Source: CBFCZU01 sp965602635
GTDB lineage: Bacteria > Planctomycetota > Phycisphaerae > SM23-33
Direction of reading: 5' to 3'
NCBI GenBank assembly: GCA_965602635.1
Contig: CBFCZU010000220.1
Location: 1-7,211 of the forward strand
Length of the DNA: 7,211 nt
The stretch's first letter is position 1, and each line of letters starts with the position of its first letter. The notes beneath the pieces were generated by a model. That model did not search any database, had not been told where the DNA came from, and saw nothing but the letters and a program-made list of their open reading frames with translations. Shown here piece by piece: positions 1-4,976 of this stretch. A program made the position numbers and the translations under genes.

Positions 1-305
1 GGATGTGCATTGATTTCAAGTCGGGCAGGACCATCTTCAAGTCCGCTCCCGTGAAGTCCTCGTACAAGTACAGGAATGGCTGTCTCACCTATGCCGACGG
101 GATGTTCTATCTCTACTCAGATGACGGGCACATGGTCCTGGCGAAGGCGACGGATGAGGGGTTTGACGTCACCGGGAGCCTGAAACTCAAGGATCCGGGG
201 AAGAGACAGACGTGGGCGCATCCTGTTGTATGCGGCGGGAGGCTGTATATCCGGTACGGCGACAAGCTCGGCGTTTACAACGTTATCAAGAGAAGACCTT
301 TGTGA
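1..305 (+). CDS. PQQ-like beta-propeller protein, C-terminal fragment (5' end outside window)
   Basis: This is the last 100 or so codons of a gene that begins before the window; codons are in frame with position 3 and the stop is TGA at 303-305. The visible protein has the short beta-strand repeats of a PQQ/BamB-like propeller: a 'GRTIFKS' turn, 'GMFYLYSDDGHMVL' (a blade with the G-x-x-Y-x-Y-x-x-D-G pattern), and a final 'WAHPVVCGGRLYIRYGD' followed by 'LGVYNV'. That last pattern is the usual closing blade of secreted planctomycete propeller proteins. Nothing indicates an enzyme active site, and the family name does not prove PQQ binding. The ATG at position 3 is not a convincing start, because the propeller would then consist of only two blades. 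The next gene begins 28 nt downstream, so the two are probably co-transcribed. Family assignment is fairly safe; substrate and role are unknown. Confidence 0.75.
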   Translation, partial: MCIDFKSGRTIFKSAPVKSSYKYRNGCLTYADGMFYLYSDDGHMVLAKATDEGFDVTGSLKLKDPGKRQTWAHPVVCGGRLYIRYGDKLGVYNVIKRRPL

Positions 306-317
306 GCAATCACACTC

Positions 318-325
318 AGAAGGGA
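318..325 (+). promoter_or_regulatory. Ribosome binding site for the Gfo/Idh/MocA gene
   Basis: The purine run AGAAGGGA ends 8 nt before the ATG at 334. It is the reason to prefer 334 over the upstream in-frame ATG at 226, which lies inside the preceding gene and would put 36 unrelated residues before a clear Tat signal. Confidence 0.65.
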
Positions 326-339
326 ATTCGAACATGAAG
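321..339 (+). repeat. Translation start region, copy 1 of 2
   Basis: The 19 nt AGGGAATTCGAACATGAAG, spanning the ribosome binding site, spacer and first two codons, recur at 1655-1673 before the next gene with one mismatch. The shared part includes the non-coding TTCGAAC spacer, which is not constrained by protein sequence. Confidence 0.7.
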
Positions 340-1653
340 AACAACCCGGCACACGGCAGGGCAAGAATCACAAGACGTGAGTTTATGGGCGCTGCCGCGT
401 CAGTGGCAGCAATGACGATCGTCCCGCGGCACGTGCTGGGCGGACCCGGTAGGTCGGCGCCCAGCGAGAGGCTCAGTATCGCCTGCCTCGGCGTGGGAGG
501 GAGGGGGTACAGCATGGCCATGAATGTCAGCACAGAGAACATCGTGGCGCTCTGCGACGTGGATGACAAGCGAGGGGCGAAGGCGTTTGAGCGGTTCCCC
601 AAAGCAGAGAGGTACCACGATTTCCGGAAGATGCTCGACAGGGAAGAGAAGAACACCGATGCGGTTGTGGTCGCTACGCCTGACCACGTACACATCCCTG
701 CCAGTGTGATGGCCATGAGAATGGGCAAAGGAGTCTACTGCGAGAAGCCGCTCGGACACAACATCCACGAAATACGCGTGGCAACCGAAATGGCTGCAAA
801 GTGCAAGGTGGCCACACAGATGGGCAACGAATCACATTCCGGATACAACTATCGCAGTATGGCCGCGTTGATCAAGGCCGGAACGATAGGCCAGGTCAGG
901 GAAGTCCACTGCTGGTGCGATCAGTCATGGCCCCCCGGCGATCGGCCGAAGCACTGTCCTCCCGTGCCGGAGCACCTGAAGTGGGACCTCTGGCTGGGAC
1001 CTGCTCCCGTTCGCCCGTACCACCCCACGTACCACCCGCTGGGCTGGCGGCAATGGTGGGATTTCGGGAATGGGCGGCTTGGCGACATGGGCTGCCACAT
1101 GATCGACCTGCCGTTCATGGCACTCGACCTGAAGTACCCTCTTACGGTAGAGACAAGAAGCGCCAAGCCTGCCCACAAGGAGAGTTCGCCCCGCTGGCTG
1201 ATCACCAAGTGGACGTTCCCCAAACGAGGCGATCTGCCCCCTGTGGAACTCACCTGGTACGACGGAATCAAACGCCCGCCGCTCCAGAAAAAGCACAACA
1301 TGCCCGACTACCCGGAGGGCGTGCTGTTCGTCGGCGCCAAAGGAATGCTGATAGCCGACTACGGCCACTTCAAGCTGTATCCCGAGAAGAAGTTTGCCGG
1401 CGTCAGGCGGCCCCGGCTGCTCCCCCGCTCAATCCACCACCAGCAGGAGTGGATCACGGCATGCAAGACGGGAGGTCCGACCGGCTGTAGCTTCGGCTAT
1501 GCCGGACCACTGGCAGAGACCGTTCTGCTGGGCACGGTTGCGTATCGCGCCGGCAAGAAACTCCAGTGGGACCCGGTGAACCTGAAGGCCACGAACTGTC
1601 CCGAGGCGGACGGGTTCGTTCGACGCGAAAACCGCAAAGGCTGGACTCTCTAG
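334..1653 (+). CDS. Tat-exported Gfo/Idh/MocA-family oxidoreductase
   Basis: This 439-aa protein is a probable NAD(P)-dependent sugar or polyol dehydrogenase. A twin-arginine signal is visible at residues 13-19 (T-R-R-E-F-M-G), followed by a hydrophobic alanine-rich stretch to about residue 31, so the folded, cofactor-loaded enzyme is probably exported to the periplasm. The Rossmann domain starts near residue 47, with the dinucleotide loop G53-V-G-G-R-G58, then 'ALCDVDD' ending the second strand and 'VVVATPDHVH' near 111-120. The family's E-K-P motif is at 137-139; its lysine usually contributes to catalysis. 'GDMGCHMID' at 250-258 is the substrate-domain motif common in the bacterial secreted subgroup. 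The length fits this subgroup. The start at 334 is supported by the ribosome binding site and Tat signal. The gene is 14 nt upstream of a triple DUF1080 gene. In characterised pathways Gfo/Idh/MocA dehydrogenases make 3-keto-glycosides that DUF1080 enzymes hydrolyse, so a C3 glycoside dehydrogenase is a reasonable inference. The substrate is not readable from sequence. Confidence 0.93.
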   Translation: MKNNPAHGRARITRREFMGAAASVAAMTIVPRHVLGGPGRSAPSERLSIACLGVGGRGYSMAMNVSTENIVALCDVDDKRGAKAFERFPKAERYHDFRKMLDREEKNTDAVVVATPDHVHIPASVMAMRMGKGVYCEKPLGHNIHEIRVATEMAAKCKVATQMGNESHSGYNYRSMAALIKAGTIGQVREVHCWCDQSWPPGDRPKHCPPVPEHLKWDLWLGPAPVRPYHPTYHPLGWRQWWDFGNGRLGDMGCHMIDLPFMALDLKYPLTVETRSAKPAHKESSPRWLITKWTFPKRGDLPPVELTWYDGIKRPPLQKKHNMPDYPEGVLFVGAKGMLIADYGHFKLYPEKKFAGVRRPRLLPRSIHHQQEWITACKTGGPTGCSFGYAGPLAETVLLGTVAYRAGKKLQWDPVNLKATNCPEADGFVRRENRKGWTL

Positions 1654-1654
1654 C

Positions 1655-1673
1655 AGGGGATTCGAACATGAAG
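1655..1673 (+). repeat. Translation start region, copy 2 of 2
   Basis: AGGGGATTCGAACATGAAG matches 321-339 at 18 of 19 positions. It contains the AGGGG ribosome binding site, with 8 nt between its last G and the ATG at 1668, and the first two codons of the DUF1080 gene. It fixes the start at 1668 rather than the upstream in-frame ATG at 1566, which lies inside the dehydrogenase gene. Confidence 0.7.
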
Positions 1674-3980
1674 TTCAACAGGGCAAGCTGGAGAGCACCA
1701 GCAGTACCATTCCTATGCCTGTCCGCTTTCGTGCTGGCAGCGCAGCCTGGCTGGGCCGCGGCGGCCACCGAAGAGGGCTGGACGAAGCTCGGCGCCGATG
1801 CGTGGCGCCAGAGCGAGGAGTGGCTCAAAGCCGGTGACGCCATGCTCAACCCAGACACCGGCAGGTTTCTGGTTGGCAAGCCTGGCTCCGGCGTGATGAT
1901 CAACGGCAAGACCGGCCGGGCCAAAAGCCTCGTTACCAAGCGGCGCGATTTCCGTGATGTCGAGCTGCGCCTGGAGTTCATGGTGGCCCGCGGCTCCAAC
2001 TCGGGCGTGATATTTCATGGCAACTACGAAATCCAGATCCTCGACAGCCACGGCATCGAGAAGCCCACGGCCGGCCACTGCGGCGGGATCTATCCCCGGG
2101 CCGAAGCCAAGCCGAAATACCACCACATCGACAAGGGCTCCCCCCCCAGGGTCAACGCCGCCAGGCCGCCGGGCGAGTGGCAGACGTTCGACATCATCTT
2201 CCAGTCACCCCGGTTCGACAAGGACGGCAAGAAGACGGCCCACGCCCGGTTCGTCAAGGTCATTCACAACGGCAAGGTGATCCAGGAGGACCATGAAGTA
2301 CCGTACGCCTGCGGCACGAACTGGAGCCGCAAACAGTATCCTCAGGGGCCGATCATCATCCAGGGCGATTACGGCCCTGTCGCGATTCGCAATGTGCGCA
2401 TTCGGCCCTGGACGGCCGGCAAGAGTGCGCTGAACACGCCGCCGCGAGGATTCACGGCCCTCTTCAACGGCAAGGACCTCACCGGCTGGAGAGTACGTCC
2501 CAAGGTGAAGGAGATGTGGTCCATTGAGGATGGCGTCCTCAAGGCACACGGTCTCCTCGAGGAGTGGGGAGCGGACCTGGTCACTGAGAAGGAGTATCGG
2601 GACTATGTTCTGGTGGCCGACTTCCGTATGCCGGCGAGGTCCGACAGCGGGATCCACTTCCGGTTGCTGGCTCCGGCCATGCTCGGGAAGATCGGGCACG
2701 CGGAGCAGTTCAACATGAGATCCAAGGGGGGCATGGGACATCTGGAGAGCCTCAACCATCTGCCGAAGGGCATGACACTGACGAAGGAGCAGCGGCCCCA
2801 GGTCCCATACATCGATCCGGTGATCGGGGTCTGGCACACCGTCAAACTCACGGTGATCGGCAAGACCCTGACGGCCGAGCTTGATGGTGAGGTCATCATC
2901 GACAAGTATGAGTATCCCGATGGGATCCTGAGCACCAAGCCCTGTGCGATCAGCTTCCAGAAGCATCGCTTCACAAAGGGAGATAAGCCCGGCGAGAGGA
3001 ACCCCTGCCCGATCGAGTTCCGCAACATCTTCATCAAGGAGATTGTGGCGTCAAAGCTGAACGTTCCGCCCGAGGGATTCACCGCTCTGTTCAACGGCAA
3101 GGACCTCACGGGCTGGCATACGCCGCCGCTGGTCAAGAAGTACTGGTTCATCGAGGATGGCGTGCTCAAGTCGCCGGGCCTGATCAGAACATGGGGAGCC
3201 TGCCTGGCAACCAAGAAGAGATACCGGGATTTCGTGCTGCTGCTCGATTTCAGGATGGCGACCATTTCCGACAGCGGCATCAACTTCCGCAGGTTGATTC
3301 CGGAGATTAAGGGCTTCGGAGACATGGAGCAGTTCAACCTGAGATCCAAGGGCGGAATGGGACACCTGGAAAGCTATTATTTCCTGCCGAAACAGGTTGC
3401 AGAGAAGGTGGGACTCAAGGAGGAAGAGAAGCCTCATGTCAGACGTATTGATCCGGAAGTCGGAGTCTGGCATACGGTGAAGCTGACCATGAAGGGCCGG
3501 ACCTTCTCCGCCGAGTACGATGGAGAGGTGCTTCATGACAACTTCGAGTATCACGACTGGATGATCAACATGGAGCCGGCGCCGATCCGGCTTCAGAAGC
3601 ACATCGTCGTGCACGGCCAGAACCTGGGCAAGGAGAACCCCTGCCCGATCGAGTACCGCAACATCTTCATCAAGGAGATCGAGCCAGGCACCGTGGACGC
3701 GCGGGCCAAGCCTCGCGGAGACGCGGCCGAGGACAGGAGGCCTCTGAAGTCACCCCAGGCAAAACTGCTGACGCGGATCGACGCGAACGACCTGCCCAAA
3801 GGGTACAGCCCGGCGAAGCATCAGGAATACGTCGACCGGCGCATGGCGGGACTGCGCGAGGAGCAACGGGCCAGGATCGGGCGGTTGTGGAAGGAGAAAC
3901 AGAGGATCGATCCCGACATGCCGAATCGCGGCGCGTCGTTCGTGAAGATCATGGAACACGTGTCGGAGAACGGGGAATGA
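1668..3980 (+). CDS. Secreted protein with three DUF1080 (3-keto-disaccharide hydrolase family) domains
   Basis: The product is 770 aa. Residues 1-31 look like a Sec signal peptide: basic n-region, hydrophobic core 'FLCLSAFVLAA', and probable cleavage after W-A near 29-31. Three concanavalin-like DUF1080 domains follow at about 35-248, 258-460 and 466-673. Domain 1 has the core 'SGVIFHGNYEIQILDSHG' at 112-129 but lacks the usual N-terminal signature. Domains 2 and 3 each begin with an identical 'GFTALFNGKDLTGW' (261-274 and 470-483), contain 'RSKGGMGHLES' (351-361 and 559-569), and end with 'NPCPIE(F/Y)RNIFIKEI'. By eye about half of their positions match, so they arose by duplication. Residues 674-770 form a charged tail, with a probable helix at 717-746. 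Characterised DUF1080 members cleave 3-keto-glycosides; most carry one domain, so three is unusual. The gene sits between a Gfo/Idh/MocA gene and an esterase gene that overlaps it by 4 nt. Which domains are catalytic cannot be told; some could bind carbohydrate only. Confidence 0.92.
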   Translation: MKFNRASWRAPAVPFLCLSAFVLAAQPGWAAAATEEGWTKLGADAWRQSEEWLKAGDAMLNPDTGRFLVGKPGSGVMINGKTGRAKSLVTKRRDFRDVELRLEFMVARGSNSGVIFHGNYEIQILDSHGIEKPTAGHCGGIYPRAEAKPKYHHIDKGSPPRVNAARPPGEWQTFDIIFQSPRFDKDGKKTAHARFVKVIHNGKVIQEDHEVPYACGTNWSRKQYPQGPIIIQGDYGPVAIRNVRIRPWTAGKSALNTPPRGFTALFNGKDLTGWRVRPKVKEMWSIEDGVLKAHGLLEEWGADLVTEKEYRDYVLVADFRMPARSDSGIHFRLLAPAMLGKIGHAEQFNMRSKGGMGHLESLNHLPKGMTLTKEQRPQVPYIDPVIGVWHTVKLTVIGKTLTAELDGEVIIDKYEYPDGILSTKPCAISFQKHRFTKGDKPGERNPCPIEFRNIFIKEIVASKLNVPPEGFTALFNGKDLTGWHTPPLVKKYWFIEDGVLKSPGLIRTWGACLATKKRYRDFVLLLDFRMATISDSGINFRRLIPEIKGFGDMEQFNLRSKGGMGHLESYYFLPKQVAEKVGLKEEEKPHVRRIDPEVGVWHTVKLTMKGRTFSAEYDGEVLHDNFEYHDWMINMEPAPIRLQKHIVVHGQNLGKENPCPIEYRNIFIKEIEPGTVDARAKPRGDAAEDRRPLKSPQAKLLTRIDANDLPKGYSPAKHQEYVDRRMAGLREEQRARIGRLWKEKQRIDPDMPNRGASFVKIMEHVSENGE
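2448..3047 (+). repeat. Internal DUF1080 repeat, copy A (domain 2)
   Basis: This segment encodes residues 261-460. It is the first copy of a tandem coding duplication of about 630 nt. Its first 42 nt (2448-2489) match 3075-3116 except for four third-position changes, all silent. Its last part (3000-3043) matches 3636-3679 with one mismatch, which changes Phe to Tyr. The middle is much more diverged. Confidence 0.85.
3075..3683 (+). repeat. Internal DUF1080 repeat, copy B (domain 3)
   Basis: This segment encodes roughly residues 470-672 and is the second copy of the tandem coding duplication. It is about 3 codons longer than copy A, mainly through an insertion near residues 575-590 (KQVAEKVGLKEEEK). 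Conserved blocks sit at both ends and around 'RSKGGMGHLES' and 'GVWHTVKLT'. Confidence 0.85.
3977..3980 (+). promoter_or_regulatory. ATGA stop/start overlap (translational coupling)
   Basis: The ATG of the esterase gene (3977-3979) overlaps the TGA stop of the DUF1080 gene (3978-3980). This layout usually means translation of the second gene is coupled to the first. A GGAG at 3965-3968 lies at a suitable distance to help re-initiation. Confidence 0.6.
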
Positions 3981-4969
3981 CTCGGTCTCTCTGGCAGCCT
4001 GTGGGTGCGAGGACGCCGCATCGGACCAATCGCAGCCATGCGGGCATGAGCATGCCGTCAACAGTTCTTGCGTTGTTCGTCGCTGGGTTGTCCCTGGGCA
4101 CAACTTCGCGGGCCGTTGAGTTGCCGCCCGAATTGCCGCTCTGGGAGAAGCCGCGACTGGCCGATCGGATTCGCGCCGACGCCAAAGAGCGAGTCCGATC
4201 CGCCAGGGCGCGACCTGGGTCGCCGTCCGGACTGAACCGCGCATTCAGCTCGGTCTCGTCGCCCACCTACAGCATCCACCGCCCCAAGAAGCCGAACGGC
4301 GTGGGCCTGGTGGTCTGCCCTGGCGGTGGCTTTCGCGATGTGTGGATCGATCGCGAAGGTCACGATCTGGCGATCTGGTTGAAGGATCACAACGTGACCT
4401 GCCTCGTCTTGAAGTATCGCACTCGTTCGGCCGACGACATCGGGTCGGCAGATGCACATCGGAAGTATCTGCGCTCCGTTCGGGCGGACGGCAGGCAGGC
4501 GATCCGGATTCTCAGGAAGCGAGCGTCGGGCCTTGGCTTGAAGCCCAACAAGATTGGCATCTGCGGATTCTCGGCGGGCGGCCATCTCGCGTTGACCTGT
4601 TCGCTCTATCCCGAGCCCAAGCTGCCCAAAGCGGAAGTCAGCGGGATGCCGGACTTCGCGGGCCTGTTCTACCCAGGGGTTCCTGAGGACATTGGTCAGG
4701 TCATCGCTGGCCGCACTGCCGCCAAGGACGACATGCCTCGCATCTGCCCGATGTTCATCGTCAACGCTCGTGCCGATCGGGTGACGCCCGCGGCCAAGTG
4801 CGTCGATTTCTACTCGATGCTGTTGAAGGCGGGAGTCGAGGCGGAGCTTCATGTCTTCAGCAAGGGCTCCCACGGCTTTGACCTGGGTACCGGCCGAGGG
4901 AGCTCGATGGCAATCTGGCCGGCCAGTTTCGTTGCGTGGCTCCGCGATGCCAACATGATTGAAGGCTAG
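3977..4969 (+). CDS. Secreted alpha/beta hydrolase, probable carbohydrate esterase (COG0657/BD-FAE-like)
   Basis: The product is 330 aa from the ATGA start. A long polar n-region with several Arg and His residues is followed by a hydrophobic core 'STVLALFVAGLSLG' (28-41) and a plausible signal peptidase site after S-R-A46. The alpha/beta hydrolase fold is clear: an oxyanion-hole segment 'CPGGGF' at 114-119, the nucleophile elbow G-F-S-A-G with Ser199, and probable acid and base Asp267 ('ARADRVT') and His299 ('GSHGF'). This arrangement matches the acetyl xylan, feruloyl and related esterases common in planctomycete polysaccharide loci. A role in removing acyl groups from a glycan outside the cytoplasm is inferred from its neighbours. 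An alternative start at 4046 would give 307 aa but leaves almost no positive charge before the hydrophobic core, so 3977 is preferred. A general lipase or peptidase-like hydrolase cannot be excluded. Confidence 0.9.
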   Translation: MTRSLWQPVGARTPHRTNRSHAGMSMPSTVLALFVAGLSLGTTSRAVELPPELPLWEKPRLADRIRADAKERVRSARARPGSPSGLNRAFSSVSSPTYSIHRPKKPNGVGLVVCPGGGFRDVWIDREGHDLAIWLKDHNVTCLVLKYRTRSADDIGSADAHRKYLRSVRADGRQAIRILRKRASGLGLKPNKIGICGFSAGGHLALTCSLYPEPKLPKAEVSGMPDFAGLFYPGVPEDIGQVIAGRTAAKDDMPRICPMFIVNARADRVTPAAKCVDFYSMLLKAGVEAELHVFSKGSHGFDLGTGRGSSMAIWPASFVAWLRDANMIEG

Positions 4970-4976
4970 GCGACTC

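Noticed and set aside
226..333. N-terminal extension of the oxidoreductase from the ATG at 226
   Set aside because: It overlaps the preceding coding sequence, lacks a ribosome binding site, and would bury the Tat motif 49 residues into the protein.
306..333. Promoter or terminator in the 28-nt gap between the first two genes
   Set aside because: There is no GC-rich hairpin with a T-run and no convincing -35/-10 pair; the gap is filled by the ribosome binding site region.
801..1490. A 229-codon open frame in another plus-strand frame inside the oxidoreductase gene
   Set aside because: It shares the region with a well-supported Rossmann oxidoreductase, shows no domain, and has an Arg/Pro/Ala-rich shadow composition.
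1655..1667. Possible tRNA on the minus strand, since the complement reads GTTCGAATCCCC like a T-loop and stem
   Set aside because: The bases that would form the other half of the T-stem (complement of 1668-1673) do not pair with CCCC, and no acceptor or anticodon arm is present. It is a gene start region.
4970..4976. Operon break between the esterase and the large propeller gene
   Set aside because: Only 7 nt separate the genes and no hairpin fits there, so co-transcription is more likely.
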